This document shows positions 1-8,630 of a stretch of 64,000 bases of DNA, one piece after another. The notes beneath the pieces are model-generated. The model made no database searches and was not told the DNA's origin. It worked only from the letters and a program-made list of their open reading frames with translations. Numbering within the stretch: position 1 is the stretch's first letter; the number at the start of each line of letters is the position of its first letter. Both the position numbers and the translations under genes were made by a program. The DNA comes from Nitrospirota bacterium (GTDB lineage: Bacteria; Nitrospirota; Thermodesulfovibrionia; Thermodesulfovibrionales; UBA6898), in assembly GCA_016214855.1 (NCBI GenBank), contig JACRMT010000008.1, positions 1 to 64,000 of the forward strand, in the 5' to 3' direction.

Positions 1-98
1 GCACCTCCGGAACTCTCAGTTCCAAAAGGATTGCCCATTCGTCGATTTGTATTCAAGTCGACACCACCAAAATAGTTGTAAAAAGCATTATCTGTCAT
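1..98 (-). CDS. possible 5' end of an unidentified gene, cut by the left edge
   Basis: An ATG at 98 on the minus strand opens a frame with no stop to the window edge, about 32 codons, rich in Gly, Asn and Phe. No Shine-Dalgarno sequence is visible before the ATG and the upstream DNA is AT-rich. It may be the start of a real gene or a chance opening. No family can be recognised from so short a stretch. Confidence 0.2.
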   Translation of the reverse strand, partial: MTDNAFYNYFGGVDLNTNRRMGNPFGTESSGG

Positions 99-145
99 AT
101 AGTTTTAAGTATTCAGCTGTCTCTTAACCGGACAGCAGTGATACC

Positions 146-1012
146 TCAGGAAAGAACATTAATCTGTCCGACCTGGCTGTTGTCCGCAAGCCTTATGCCG
201 TCGCTCCCGATCTCGATAAGTCTTTTTTTGTACAGGCCGCCGATAGCTTTTTTGTAGGTTTTCTTGCTTACGCTGAACGTGCGGTAGATGAGCTCGGCCG
301 GGCTCTTGTCCGTTATCGAAATAAATCCGCCCGCTGCTTTCAGCGCATCGATTATCCTGTCCGACAGATCAGCTACCTTCTCGTGCCCCGGCTTCTGAAG
401 GCAGAGGTCTATCTTCCCGTCGTCCCGCACTTTTTTGATGAACCCGGGCAACTTCTGACCTTTTCTCAAGGGCTGAAAGATCTCGTTCTTGTACAAAACA
501 CCCCAGCAACAGTTGTTGATGATGGCCTTATACCCGAGCTCTGTCTGGCTGCAGATCAGAAGTTCCACCTCCTGGCCCGCCGTCAGGCTGACCGGCTCTT
601 TATCAAGGAACCTGTTGATTTTGGAGGAAGCAGCGATACGGTTCGTTTTCTCGTCGCGGTACACATGCACGATATACGATCTGCCCTCTGCCATTTTTTC
701 CTTCTGTTCGCCGAACGGCACGAGCAGATCTTTTTTCAGACCCCAGTCCAGAAAAGCGCCTACGGGTGTGATCGAAACGACCTTCAGTAAAGCAAACTCG
801 CCGACCATGGCAAAGGGCCTTTTTGTGGTTGCAAGAAGCTGACCCTCGGAATCGTAAAAAATAAAAACATCGACCATGTCACCGGTATTACAGTCAGCGG
901 ACGAATAGCTGCGCGGCATGAACAGTTCTCCGAGCTCTTCTCCGTCAAGCAGGATGCCGTCATCGAATGTGTTGATAACCTTCAGTCTGTTGAATGTCCC
1001 TGTCTTTGTCAT
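146..1012 (-). CDS. CvfB/YitL-like S1-domain RNA-binding protein
   Basis: The 288-residue protein has the layout of the CvfB (YitL) family: three S1-like beta-barrel segments (about residues 5-60, 70-130 and 145-210) and a C-terminal winged helix (about 215-280). The second barrel contains VGAFLDWGLKKDLLVPFGEQ, the usual S1 hallmark in this family. CvfB proteins bind RNA and influence virulence or stress gene expression in Firmicutes; the exact role here is inferred. Length is normal for the family (280-300). No strong ribosome-binding site precedes the ATG at 1012. It lies downstream of the 153-residue unknown gene on the same strand with a gap of about 96 bases, so the two could share a transcript. 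Confidence 0.85.
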   Translation of the reverse strand: MTKTGTFNRLKVINTFDDGILLDGEELGELFMPRSYSSADCNTGDMVDVFIFYDSEGQLLATTKRPFAMVGEFALLKVVSITPVGAFLDWGLKKDLLVPFGEQKEKMAEGRSYIVHVYRDEKTNRIAASSKINRFLDKEPVSLTAGQEVELLICSQTELGYKAIINNCCWGVLYKNEIFQPLRKGQKLPGFIKKVRDDGKIDLCLQKPGHEKVADLSDRIIDALKAAGGFISITDKSPAELIYRTFSVSKKTYKKAIGGLYKKRLIEIGSDGIRLADNSQVGQINVLS

Positions 1013-1108
1013 CTTAGTTATGGGTACCGGGCCGCATGGCGTCTGAGAGCGGGAAATGCGCGGCTGCGGGCAGAAAGTGAAAGCAGATGCCCGTGGCAGC
1101 CGCTTCTG

Positions 1109-1570
1109 TTATGACGGTCTGCAGAGAATTTCGAGTTGCTTCTGCAGCTCAGCCGGTGGAATATTATCAGGCAGTTTATTGTCTGACAGCGAAGCGGCAT
1201 TGATCTTTTTTACGATGCCTTTTACCGCAAAACCGACTATTTCTTCAGGGGTCAGGCTGCCGGCGTTCTCAATGAGCAGCGGCTCTGTGTACCAATTCTC
1301 CCTGGTGGGGGCATTCCCTGCGCAGGCGATGTTGCAGTAATGTTCATTCGGCAGAGCGCCTTTGGCGTGTGCCAGGGTGCAGAGGTCGTATTTGACCAGC
1401 TGAAGCCCGCTTATGACAGGGTTTGAGCCGAGACCCAGCCGGCCCTGCAGCATCGGCATGAAGCGTGTGACATTGATGCCCGAGCAGTAGATCAGGACAT
1501 CTTTATCATCTTTCCCGTCCGGGCGCACGATAAAATAGAAATAGTCATTCTTGTATTCATATCTTTTCAT
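1109..1570 (-). CDS. conserved-looking hypothetical protein, 153 aa
   Basis: I do not recognise this family. The protein is soluble, has no signal peptide or membrane segment, and begins with a Tyr/Phe-rich strand region (NDYFYFIVRPDGKDDKDVLI). Four cysteines occur in the N-terminal two thirds (C29, C64, C79, C83), with a fifth near the C-terminus (C150). It reads leftward toward the CvfB-like gene. The opposite-strand HNH gene starts about 65 bases beyond its start, so a divergent promoter region lies near 1570-1635. Base composition resembles that of its neighbours, so it is probably a resident gene. It is called coding because the frame is long, fills the gap and shows normal amino acid use. 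Confidence 0.6.
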   Translation of the reverse strand: MKRYEYKNDYFYFIVRPDGKDDKDVLIYCSGINVTRFMPMLQGRLGLGSNPVISGLQLVKYDLCTLAHAKGALPNEHYCNIACAGNAPTRENWYTEPLLIENAGSLTPEEIVGFAVKGIVKKINAASLSDNKLPDNIPPAELQKQLEILCRPS

Positions 1571-1634
1571 AGTGAAATATAATAAACTTTAGACAGATAA
1601 ATCTCAACTCAGCAGTGTATCAGTGAGGGCATTC

Positions 1635-1985
1635 ATGAGACATAACCGCATCGGCAAACAGGTTAAACCGGATAAGAGCGGCAGCGCCCGGTCTGTGGAA
1701 GAGATCGTAAGAGAGCTGAGACAGTCCGTCCGTCCATCAGGCGATTACCGTGAGCAGTCCCTTAAAATACACGGATTGATCTGCGCGAAATGCGGAAGAG
1801 AGTTTGAGGACAGGGACAGGCAGCTCCTGACGGTCCATCATCGGGATGGAAACCATAAGAACAATCCTCCTGACGGCTCCAACTGGGAAAATCTCTGCAT
1901 ATATTGTCATGAGGATGAGCACAGCAGGGGCCGGCTTGCAGATTATCTGAGGGCTGACGATGCCCGGCGGAAAGGGTCGTCATAA
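1635..1985 (+). CDS. YajD-like HNH endonuclease family protein
   Basis: The 116-residue protein carries a zinc-binding HNH nuclease fold like that of E. coli YajD. The visible core is CAKCGREF (first Cys pair), then TVHHRDGNHKNNPPDGSNWE containing the His-His and the N of the HNH core, then CIYCHEDEH with the second Cys pair and final His. HNH proteins cut or nick DNA, but the role of YajD-type proteins in cells is not established. The ATG at 1635 is preferred over the GTG at 1623 because GAGGG lies about seven bases before it. The N-terminus (GKQVKPDKSGSARSVEEIVR) resembles YajD relatives. The small gene at 2031 follows on the same strand. Confidence 0.82.
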   Translation: MRHNRIGKQVKPDKSGSARSVEEIVRELRQSVRPSGDYREQSLKIHGLICAKCGREFEDRDRQLLTVHHRDGNHKNNPPDGSNWENLCIYCHEDEHSRGRLADYLRADDARRKGSS

Positions 1986-2030
1986 ACATTCTGATTCGCA
2001 TTGTCCCATATTACGGGAAAGGAGAAAGCT

Positions 2031-2216
2031 ATGAGTATTCTGCCGGAAGGTGAACAGTTGCGAAAGGCTGTGAAATGGATATCCGACCAGAGGACCGAGC
2101 ACCCAGGGATTGCCCTGTTCAGTCTGATAGAAATGGCCTCCCTGAAGTTCGACCTGACGCCGAAGGACGGCGAGTTTCTGATGCGTCATATTACTGAGCA
2201 GGACGCAGGATCGTAG
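2031..2216 (+). CDS. small hypothetical protein, 61 aa
   Basis: A GGAAAGGAG ribosome-binding site sits a few bases before the ATG at 2031, which decides this start over the in-frame TTG at 2001. The protein is short, soluble and predicted helical (LRKAVKWISDQRTEHPGIAL), ending in a loop with QDAGS. Similar small proteins of about 60 residues occur as unnamed genes in anaerobic bacteria, but I cannot assign a function. It lies between the HNH gene and the MtfA-like peptidase on the same strand, with 46 and 82 base gaps. Confidence 0.6.
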   Translation: MSILPEGEQLRKAVKWISDQRTEHPGIALFSLIEMASLKFDLTPKDGEFLMRHITEQDAGS

Positions 2217-2297
2217 GTCCCTGGCTGTGAGTTTCTTCATTGGCCGGCAGCGGTCCTCCGGGATTGTTTCTGTCATGAGGAGCAGAAGGGGGATTCG

Positions 2298-3134
2298 GTG
2301 AGTCTTGCACTTATCATTATTCTCTCAGGGCTTTCGGTGCCTCTCTTCTTTGTCCTGAAACGCGCGCTTCGCAGCCGCAGGATCAGACGGCTGACAGAAG
2401 TCCCTTTTCCTGCTGAATGGGAAGGGATACTGCTGAGGAACATTGCCCTGTACCGTCATCTTCCTGCGGTATTACAGAAACAGCTCCGCAATGATATCAA
2501 GATCTTCCTGGGAGAAAAACGGTTCGAGGGGCTGGGCGGCCTCGAAATGACTGATGAGATTAGAATCACTATTGCCGGAGAGGCCTGTCTGCTTCTGCTG
2601 AACAGAGAGAACCAGGACTACTCCGGGCTCACCTCCATACTCGTTTATCCGACCGCCTATGTGGCTGAAGAGACCAGGTATATCGGCGGAGGAGTGTACG
2701 CAGAGGGGCCTTCAATAAGATTGGGAGAGTCGTGGAAGCACGGGTCGGTCGTGCTCGCCTGGGACAATGTGAAGCAAGGCGGACTGAATGCCGAAGACGG
2801 CCATAATGTTGTAATGCACGAGTTTGCCCATCAGTTGGACCAGGAAGACGGTTTTGCTGACGGAGCTCCGATATTGGGAAAGAGGTCGAGCTATGCGGTC
2901 TGGGCCTCTATCATGAGCGAAGAATATGAACGATTGCGATCGAGCAGGGAGCATCACAAAAAAAGTGTGCTTGACGAATACGGCGCAACGAACCCTGCCG
3001 AGTTTTTTGCCGTAGCAACTGAGGCTTTTTTCGAAAAACCCCGGCAGCTTCAAAAAAAGTCACCTGAGCTGTATGCTGAACTCAGCGAATTTTACCAGGT
3101 GGATCCCTGCCAGTGGTTTAAGCCGAGTGCCTGA
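2298..3134 (+). CDS. mtfA: M90-family zinc metallopeptidase, MtfA-like
   Basis: The 278-residue protein contains the zinc motif HEFAH at residues 174-178, followed by QLDQEDG, the signature of peptidase family M90 (MtfA, formerly YeeI). In E. coli MtfA binds the Mlc repressor and has aminopeptidase activity; no Mlc homologue is visible here, so the partner is unknown. The first 20 residues form a hydrophobic segment (LALIIILSGLSVPLFFVL), suggesting an N-terminal membrane anchor. GTG start at 2298 is preceded by AGAAGGGGG. A second conserved block, NPAEFFAVATEAFFEKP near residue 235, matches the family and supplies the third zinc ligand region. Length is normal. Confidence 0.88.
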   Translation: MSLALIIILSGLSVPLFFVLKRALRSRRIRRLTEVPFPAEWEGILLRNIALYRHLPAVLQKQLRNDIKIFLGEKRFEGLGGLEMTDEIRITIAGEACLLLLNRENQDYSGLTSILVYPTAYVAEETRYIGGGVYAEGPSIRLGESWKHGSVVLAWDNVKQGGLNAEDGHNVVMHEFAHQLDQEDGFADGAPILGKRSSYAVWASIMSEEYERLRSSREHHKKSVLDEYGATNPAEFFAVATEAFFEKPRQLQKKSPELYAELSEFYQVDPCQWFKPSA

Positions 3135-3261
3135 CCTGACTTTGGGGCGCTGATAAACATGTGAGAGAATGACTTCCCGGGACGCGGATTCTTGAACAAC
3201 CCGGCGTGATTGTGATATCTTTTCAATAGCAAAAATCCATATTCTCATTTCTAAGGTGGTT

Positions 3262-4608
3262 ATGTCATACAAAGCATGGTTCCAATGCATCAATCCGAAC
3301 TGTAACGAGAAATATCCTCTCAATACGGTCATTTACCGCTGCAAGGGCTGCAACTCACTGCTCGAGGTCCGGCATGACATGCAGGCCCTCAGCCACAGGA
3401 GCGGCACAGCATGGATGAAGCTCTTCGAGGACCGTTATAAGTCAACGCAATGGCCTTACGGCTCGGGTATCTGGGGCAAGAAGGAATGGGTACTTCCGGA
3501 GATCGATGACGAGAATATCGTCTCTCTTTATGAGGGCGGTTCGAATCTGTTCTGGGCAGAGCGCTTCGGCAAGATGGTCGGGATCGACAACCTCTGGTTA
3601 AAGCTTTGCGGTAACTCCCACAGCGGCTCCTTCAAGGACCTTGGCATGACCGTGCTCGTTTCGATGGTCAAGCAGATGATCAGCGAAGGAGCGCCGATTC
3701 AGGCGGTCGCCTGTGCATCTACGGGCGATACCTCTGCTGCGCTGGCCGTATACTGCGCTGCAGCGGGAATTCAGTCCGTGGTGCTGCTTCCCAAGGGAAA
3801 GATCTCCATTGCCCAGCTCGTTCAGCCCATTGCCAACGGGGCTCTGGTGCTCCAGCTCAACACGGATTTCGACGGCTGTATGGAGGTTGTCAGGGAGATA
3901 ACCAAAGACGAGACCATATATCTTGCCAATTCAATGAACTCGCTCCGCATCGAGGGGCAGAAGACCGTAGGTATTGAGATCGTCCAGCAGTTCGACTGGG
4001 AAGTGCCTGACGTGATCGTTATTCCGGGCGGCAACCTCGGCAATGTCTCGGCCCTCGGCTCCGGTCTGCTGATGATGCGGGACCTAGGCCTCATCACCAA
4101 GCTGCCGCGCATCGTAGTTGCTCAGGCAGAACGTGCAAATCCGCTCTATCGCTCGTACCTCAAGAACTTCGAGTCCTTTGAACCCATGCAGGCGCAGAAG
4201 ACCCTCGCGAGCGCCATTCAGATCGGCAATCCGGTCAGCATCGAAAAGGCGATCCGCACGCTCAGGCAGTTCGACGGCATTGTGGTCGATGCCACGGAGC
4301 AGGAGCTTGCCGATGCCTGTGCGCTCGGCGATATGACCGGCATGTTCAACTGCCCTCATACGGGTGTTGCGCTTGCAGGCATGATCAAGCTGCTCAGGGA
4401 AGGGAAGATCGACCGGTCAGAGCATGTGGTGGTCATTTCGACCGCACATGGCCTGAAGTTCACGGATTTCAAGGTCGCCTATCATGAAGGGACGCTGGAC
4501 TTCCCCTGCCGTTTTTCGAACAAACCGATCGAACTGCCGCCGTCTGTGGATGCCGTAAAGGAAGCGTTGCAGCATGCACTCAAGAAGAGGAGAGATATAC
4601 ATGCCTGA
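3262..4608 (+). CDS. thrC: threonine synthase
   Basis: Catalyses O-phospho-L-homoserine to threonine with pyridoxal phosphate. The 448-residue protein begins with a four-cysteine zinc ribbon (C9, C14, C27, C30), a feature of one threonine synthase subgroup. The PLP lysine is K125 in [12 protein letters not shown], and the phosphate-binding loop region is [19 protein letters not shown] 3262 is chosen because AAGGTGG lies directly upstream; the GTG at 3256 is inside that site. The stop overlaps the next gene by eight bases, so thrC and the following Cys/Met-metabolism gene are probably translationally coupled. That pairing joins two branches that start from homoserine derivatives. Confidence 0.92.
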   Translation: MSYKAWFQCINPNCNEKYPLNTVIYRCKGCNSLLEVRHDMQALSHRSGTAWMKLFEDRYKSTQWPYGSGIWGKKEWVLPEIDDENIVSLYEGGSNLFWAERFGKMVGIDNLWLKLCGNSHSGSFKDLGMTVLVSMVKQMISEGAPIQAVACASTGDTSAALAVYCAAAGIQSVVLLPKGKISIAQLVQPIANGALVLQLNTDFDGCMEVVREITKDETIYLANSMNSLRIEGQKTVGIEIVQQFDWEVPDVIVIPGGNLGNVSALGSGLLMMRDLGLITKLPRIVVAQAERANPLYRSYLKNFESFEPMQAQKTLASAIQIGNPVSIEKAIRTLRQFDGIVVDATEQELADACALGDMTGMFNCPHTGVALAGMIKLLREGKIDRSEHVVVISTAHGLKFTDFKVAYHEGTLDFPCRFSNKPIELPPSVDAVKEALQHALKKRRDIHA

Positions 4609-5809
4609 CGAGTCGTCAAACGCAAAGAACTGGAGGCCTGCCACCCTTGCCATTCACGGAAAGGGCAGACTTCCCAAGGCCCATCACGCAGTATCCACGC
4701 CGATCATGCATACGTCGAACTACTATTTCGATACTGCTGATGAGGTTGAAGAGTTCATGCGGGAGAAGGGGCAGGGCAGGGTCATCCGGGAGCATGAATA
4801 CGCCCGGTACGGCAACCCCACCCAGCAGGAGTGCGAACGCAAACTCGCTGCAATAGAAGGGGCTGAAAGGGCCGTACTCTATTCATCCGGCATGGCTTCG
4901 GTGCTGCTCGTGATCATGACCTTCATGAAGCCCAAAGGACATATTATTTTTACCAGCGACTGCTACCGCCAGACCCGAGACTTTGCGATCAACTTTCTCG
5001 GCAAGTTCGGCATTGAATACTCGATTGTCGATCCTGCGGCCGAGGCCATCGAAAAGGCGGTAAGGCCGGAAACGAACATCATATTTACCGAGTCGCCGAC
5101 GAATCCTTATCTGCGCGTGCTCGATATCCCGGCGATCGTAAAGATTGCAAAGGAACGCAGGATACTGACGATCATCGATGCCACGCTTGCCACGCCGTAT
5201 AACATCAGGCCCATCGAGCTCGGCGTGGACGTAGTCATCCACTCTGCCACAAAGTATATGGGCGGCCACAATGATCTGATGGCAGGTGTTGCCCTCGGGT
5301 CTGCGGCATTGATGACCGATCTTTACAAGATGCAGCGCATGATCGGGGCCACCCCGGGTCCGCTCACCTGTTTTCTGCTCGAGCGCGGCCTGAAGACCTT
5401 TGGCATGCGCATGGAACATCACAACAGGGCCGGCCTTGCGGTCGCGCAGATGCTCGAAGCCCATCCGAAGATCGAAAAAGTCTGGTACCCGGCCCTTGCA
5501 TCGCATCCGGACCACAAGATCGGTATGGAGCAGATGAAGGGCTTTGGCAGTGTTATCAGCTTTCTGGTGAAGGGCGGCAATACGGAAACCAGAAAGTTCA
5601 TTGATGCCCTGGAACTCTTTCTGATAACGCCGAGTCTCGGGGGCAGCGAGAGCCTGGTCACGCAGATGTGGGCCATGTCCTTCTTCGACTATTCTGAAAA
5701 ATACCGTCAGGATATCGGTATGGTGGACAACCTGGTCCGTCTGGCCCTGGGTCTTGAGGATGTGGACGACCTGATCGCTGATCTCCAGCAGGCACTGGAC
5801 AGGATTTAA
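4601..5809 (+). CDS. Cys/Met-metabolism PLP enzyme (cystathionine gamma-synthase or O-acyl-homoserine sulfhydrylase type)
   Basis: A fold-type I PLP enzyme of 402 residues. The PLP lysine is K218 in [11 protein letters not shown], and the cofactor Asp is in the [10 protein letters not shown] block. The active-site Tyr-Gly-Asn region ARYGNPTQQ and the C-terminal [10 protein letters not shown] are typical of this family. Members make cystathionine or homocysteine from activated homoserine, or cleave cystathionine; sequence alone does not separate these. The context with thrC, with which it overlaps by eight bases, suggests a role in methionine or homocysteine synthesis. ATG 4601 follows AGAAGAGGAGAGATATAC, a clear ribosome-binding site. 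It is a little longer than E. coli MetB (386). Confidence 0.87.
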   Translation: MPDESSNAKNWRPATLAIHGKGRLPKAHHAVSTPIMHTSNYYFDTADEVEEFMREKGQGRVIREHEYARYGNPTQQECERKLAAIEGAERAVLYSSGMASVLLVIMTFMKPKGHIIFTSDCYRQTRDFAINFLGKFGIEYSIVDPAAEAIEKAVRPETNIIFTESPTNPYLRVLDIPAIVKIAKERRILTIIDATLATPYNIRPIELGVDVVIHSATKYMGGHNDLMAGVALGSAALMTDLYKMQRMIGATPGPLTCFLLERGLKTFGMRMEHHNRAGLAVAQMLEAHPKIEKVWYPALASHPDHKIGMEQMKGFGSVISFLVKGGNTETRKFIDALELFLITPSLGGSESLVTQMWAMSFFDYSEKYRQDIGMVDNLVRLALGLEDVDDLIADLQQALDRI

Positions 5810-5907
5810 CGTCCTCAGCAGCACCCTGTTTTCCCTTCATAACCAAGGAATCTGTCAGACCAGACCGACTGAATGGTGATGTATGCAAACCTGTGCCGGT
5901 CGCAGTG

Positions 5908-6321
5908 TTACTTTGGCACTGTCGGAAATCCGGCTTTCTCCCATGCGAGCCATCCGCCGCGAAGCACATATACATTGGTATATCCGAAATCTCTCAGCCT
6001 GAGCGCCACACCGACGCTTGTCTCCTGGTTCTTTCAGGCGCAGTACAGAACGATCTTCTGGTCAGGGGCGTAGAATCCATCGAGCTGCTCGACCTCTTGC
6101 GCATCGAGCCTGATGGCTCCTCTGATCTTTTGATCACTTCGACGCCAGTCCTTGCTGTACCGCGCATCGAAAAGAACCAATCCCTTTTCATCAAGAATGG
6201 AAAGCAGTTCCTCCTGGCTCATCCACCTTATCCTGCTGTCAGATTCCGGCGCAGTCTGGGCTGTGCAGGAGATGAGGATAAGGACCGCTACGATCACTGA
6301 CCAAAGAGCAGGTATCTTCAT
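5908..6321 (-). CDS. rhodanese-like lipoprotein, probable selenoprotein (in-frame UGA at 6034-6036)
   Basis: Read straight through, the frame stops at a TGA at 6034-6036. The same frame continues for 42 more codons to a TAA at 5908 and completes a rhodanese domain. Reading UGA as selenocysteine gives a 137-residue protein with YCA-U-KNQETS at the active-site loop (Cys94, Sec96). The downstream part has the usual GVALRLRDFGYTNVYVLRGG and final W-x-x-AGFP. In many rhodaneses of the YCACPNE type, Cys occupies the Sec96 position. A 6-bp stem with a five-base GGUGU loop starts 16 bases after the UGA, as expected for a bacterial SECIS. The N-terminus is a lipoprotein signal (LILISC, Cys19). ATG 6321 has AAAGGAGAA before it. 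Alternatives are a recent nonsense mutation or a sequencing error. Confidence 0.75.
6002..6018 (-). promoter_or_regulatory. SECIS-like stem-loop downstream of the in-frame UGA
   Basis: On the mRNA, AGCGUC pairs with GGCGCU (five Watson-Crick-like positions plus a U-G pair) around the loop GGUGU. The loop begins 22 bases after the UGA, within the 16-37 base window known for bacterial SECIS elements, and has G in the first two loop positions. This is what SelB would need to insert selenocysteine. The match is by eye and no folding energy was computed. Confidence 0.55.
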
Positions 6322-6414
6322 CGCTGTTCTCCTTTTCATGTCTCCATCATAGCGCACGATTGCTGTAAGGTAAAGTGGTTACCTGACCATGCTGAACTGA
6401 CAGGACCGGATCTG

Positions 6415-7596
6415 TTATTGACCCATATCCGGGAAAAGAACAGATACTGTTGTCCCTGATCCCTCATTACTCTGGACCCTGATGATGCCTCTCTCTCCTT
6501 CCACAATGCTCTTTGCGATGGGGAGGCCGAGGCCAGTCCCTTTCCGCGATATACTGCCGGAGAAAAAAGGTTCAAAGATCTTCTCGATATTATCGGCTGA
6601 AATGCCTCTGCCCGTGTCCTGGATCCTGACCCTGGCATAGGGCGCTCCCTTGACCATCTCCCTGTCCAGAAGCAGAGAGAGCGTGCCTCCCTTCGGCATG
6701 GCATCGAGGGCATTCTCTATAATTCTCTCCAGTGCCTCCCGGATCTGGTCCTTATCGACCCGTATGACCGTGCCGTCTCCGTAGGCTTTCTGAACCGTGA
6801 TCGCCTGCTGACGAATGCTCTCCTCCCATGTCTTCAGCGCTTCGTCGAGAATGCTGCGGATATCATGATCTTCCATGAGAGGACTTCTGGTGCGAGAAAA
6901 AGCCAGCACATCGCGAAGAATACTTTCAAGTCTGCTCACTTCTTCTATGATAAATTCAGCATACTTTTGTTCTTTTTCGCTGTCAGCGATCTTCCTGAGC
7001 CTCCTGGCGAACCCGCCAACAGCGGTGAGGGGGTTTCTGATCTCATCAGCCACATTTGCGGCGATCCTGCCCAGGGCCGAAAGCTTTTCAACCTCAGCCA
7101 GTTGTTTTTTGAGCCTCTCTTTTTCCTCTTCCGCCTTTTTCCGTTCTGTTATGTCCCTGATCGCTCCGACTGCAACGATACCTCCTTCAGTCTCGAGCGG
7201 ACTCAGACTGATATCCGCCGGGAACTCCGTGCCGTCTTTTCTCAGTCCGTAAATGGTCAGATTTGTGCCCATGGGCCTGACCCGCGGCTGTTCGAAATAA
7301 AGGGACACATTAGCGCGATGTCTGTTTCGATACCGCTCAGGAATGAGAAAATCGAGGTGCCTTCCTATCAGTTCGTCTTCTGTATAGCCGAAGAGCTGAC
7401 TGAGCTGGGCGTTCAGGAGTACGATCTTTGAATCTTTGCTCACAAAGACCATGGCGTCAGGGGCGGACTGGAGAAGTTGTTCATAACGCTTCTGGACATT
7501 GAGAAACTCGGCGTGGCACTGCTCCAGATCAAAGGACCTCTGCCGCATTTCGGACAGGTCTTTCTCTAACTCCTCGCGACGCTTATATCTTTCCAT
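6415..7596 (-). CDS. PAS sensor histidine kinase with Asp in place of the phospho-acceptor His
   Basis: The 393-residue cytoplasmic protein has an N-terminal coiled coil, a PAS domain (about residues 40-155, with FGYTEDELIG), a HisKA dimerisation segment and a complete GHKL ATPase: N box ERIIENALDAMP, G1 DTGRGIS, F box FEPFF, G2 GTGLGLPIAKS. The H box reads NVADEIRNPL where kinases of this group have A-H-E-I-R-N-P-L. The codon at 7045-7047 is GAT rather than CAT, so residue 184 is Asp. Autophosphorylation should fail unless another residue serves. ATG 7596 is chosen because GAAGGAG precedes it; the upstream GTG at 7620 has none. No membrane segment and no response regulator are adjacent. Confidence 0.88.
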   Translation of the reverse strand: MERYKRREELEKDLSEMRQRSFDLEQCHAEFLNVQKRYEQLLQSAPDAMVFVSKDSKIVLLNAQLSQLFGYTEDELIGRHLDFLIPERYRNRHRANVSLYFEQPRVRPMGTNLTIYGLRKDGTEFPADISLSPLETEGGIVAVGAIRDITERKKAEEEKERLKKQLAEVEKLSALGRIAANVADEIRNPLTAVGGFARRLRKIADSEKEQKYAEFIIEEVSRLESILRDVLAFSRTRSPLMEDHDIRSILDEALKTWEESIRQQAITVQKAYGDGTVIRVDKDQIREALERIIENALDAMPKGGTLSLLLDREMVKGAPYARVRIQDTGRGISADNIEKIFEPFFSGSISRKGTGLGLPIAKSIVEGERGIIRVQSNEGSGTTVSVLFPDMGQ

Positions 7597-7680
7597 AGCT
7601 AACGCTCCTTCATAGCTCACCCGCCTTAAATGCAGGGACTAATTCTTATTGCGCGAGAGCATGACCGGCCAAGCCAAACC

Positions 7681-7902
7681 TTATCGCCCTTCGGTTATTC
7701 TGTACCCGAGTTTTTCGATATTTTCCCGGGTGATCCTGATAAGATCTTCCTCTGAGATCTCGGTTTCGTCAAAGGTGAGCACGATTCTTTCCTCTTCGGC
7801 AATCACTGATTCAACACCCCTCATCCTGCCGATGAAATGCATGAGAGCCAGGGAACACTCAGCGCAGAACTCTTTCTGGACATTGATATATGACGTTTTC
7901 AT
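7681..7902 (-). CDS. small heavy-metal-associated (HMA) domain protein
   Basis: A 73-residue protein of the ferredoxin-like HMA fold, as in CopZ-type chaperones. The usual metal-binding Cys pair is present as CAEC (C13, C16), with the second beta strand RIVLTFDETEISEEDL and the C-terminal LGYRITEG. CopZ-like proteins bind Cu(I) or similar soft metals through such a pair. The loop before the pair lacks the usual G-M-T/H-C context, so the metal is uncertain. A TATACT sequence lies only a few bases before the ATG, so the transcript may have almost no leader; no Shine-Dalgarno site is visible. Confidence 0.75.
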   Translation of the reverse strand: MKTSYINVQKEFCAECSLALMHFIGRMRGVESVIAEEERIVLTFDETEISEEDLIRITRENIEKLGYRITEGR

Positions 7903-7966
7903 TTTTTCAGTATATCACAGAGGGCAGAAGAAGACGATTTCGGTATAACAAACAGAATAGGGAGCA

Positions 7967-7995
7967 TTGACAGTATGCATGATTGCTGATAGTAT
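7967..7995 (+). promoter_or_regulatory. sigma70-type promoter for the Lys-rich protein gene
   Basis: TTGACA at 7967-7972 and TAGTAT at 7990-7995 are separated by 17 bases, a near-consensus housekeeping promoter. Transcription would begin near 8002, about 48 bases before the ATG of the next gene. Confidence 0.6.
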
Positions 7996-8049
7996 CGTTC
8001 ATAATCCGACGCATTTGAGGAAAAATCCCGGAAAGAAAAAGGAGAAGAA

Positions 8050-8223
8050 ATGGTTACCAGGAAAGCGGTGAAAAAAGCGGTCAAGAAAGTTGCAAAAAAG
8101 GTCGTGAAAGCAGAAAAGAAGATCGTTAAGTCGACAGTAAAGAAAGCAAAAGCGGTCGAAAAGAAGATCGAAAAGAAAGTTGCATCAGCAGTGAAGGCTG
8201 TTAAGAAGAAGATCAGCAAATAG
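8050..8223 (+). CDS. histone H1-like Lys/Ala-rich small protein, 57 aa
   Basis: ATG 8050 follows AAAAAGGAGAAGAA, a strong ribosome-binding site, and a near-consensus promoter lies just upstream. The 57 residues are almost only Lys, Ala, Val, Glu and Ile, in repeated K-K-A-V-K-K-type units (for example KKAVKKVAKKVVKAEKK). The net charge is strongly positive with no aromatic residues. The composition matches bacterial histone H1-like or AlgP-like tails that bind DNA or RNA without sequence preference. It is followed by the secreted 100-residue protein on the same strand. It could also be a nucleic-acid chaperone or polyphosphate-binding protein. No family is certain for such low-complexity sequence. 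Confidence 0.7.
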   Translation: MVTRKAVKKAVKKVAKKVVKAEKKIVKSTVKKAKAVEKKIEKKVASAVKAVKKKISK

Positions 8224-8261
8224 GGAGCAGGCAGAAGTACATATTCAGCGGAGGTAATAGG

Positions 8262-8564
8262 ATGAATCTTAACAAACTGATCATTGTAGCTCTTGCCATT
8301 GGTATCCTTTTCAGTGCTGTGCAGATCGCGGCTGCAGCCGAGGAGACAACTGATTTCAATGCTGCTGCCAGCATCAAGGAGAACCTGCTTTCGAATATCG
8401 GCAAGAGAGTTGCCGTCAGGATCTCTGCCGGCGATGCCATAGAGGGGATCATTGTGAAGGTAGGCGACCGTGCGGTCCAGCTTTCCAAGCTCTCAGGCAA
8501 GGATTACTACGACGCCATTGTCCAGATCGACAGGATCGAGGCGATCGTCTTTAAAGCGCGGTAA
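8262..8564 (+). CDS. secreted small beta-barrel protein, 100 aa
   Basis: The protein starts with a clear signal peptide (KLIIVALAIGILFSAVQIAAAAEE, cleavage near residue 25). The mature part (about 75 residues) has alternating strands: GKRVAVRISAGDAIEGIIVK, then VQLSKL, then AIVQIDRIEAIVFKAR. That pattern resembles an Sm/LSm-like five-stranded barrel, although the location is periplasmic. Similar proteins occur as unnamed genes in Nitrospirota and Desulfobacterota genomes from memory. ATG 8262 is preceded by CGGAGGTAATAGG. The gap to the upstream Lys-rich gene is 38 bases, so they may be co-transcribed. Function unknown. Confidence 0.75.
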   Translation: MNLNKLIIVALAIGILFSAVQIAAAAEETTDFNAAASIKENLLSNIGKRVAVRISAGDAIEGIIVKVGDRAVQLSKLSGKDYYDAIVQIDRIEAIVFKAR

Positions 8565-8630
8565 TACCACGGCTATCAGGGACAGGCTGGAGGGCTTCAC
8601 CTCAGAACGCCGGTTCTGGTAGTATCTCTC

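Noticed and set aside
4883-5824. 313-codon minus-strand frame
   Set aside because: Shadow of the PLP enzyme gene.
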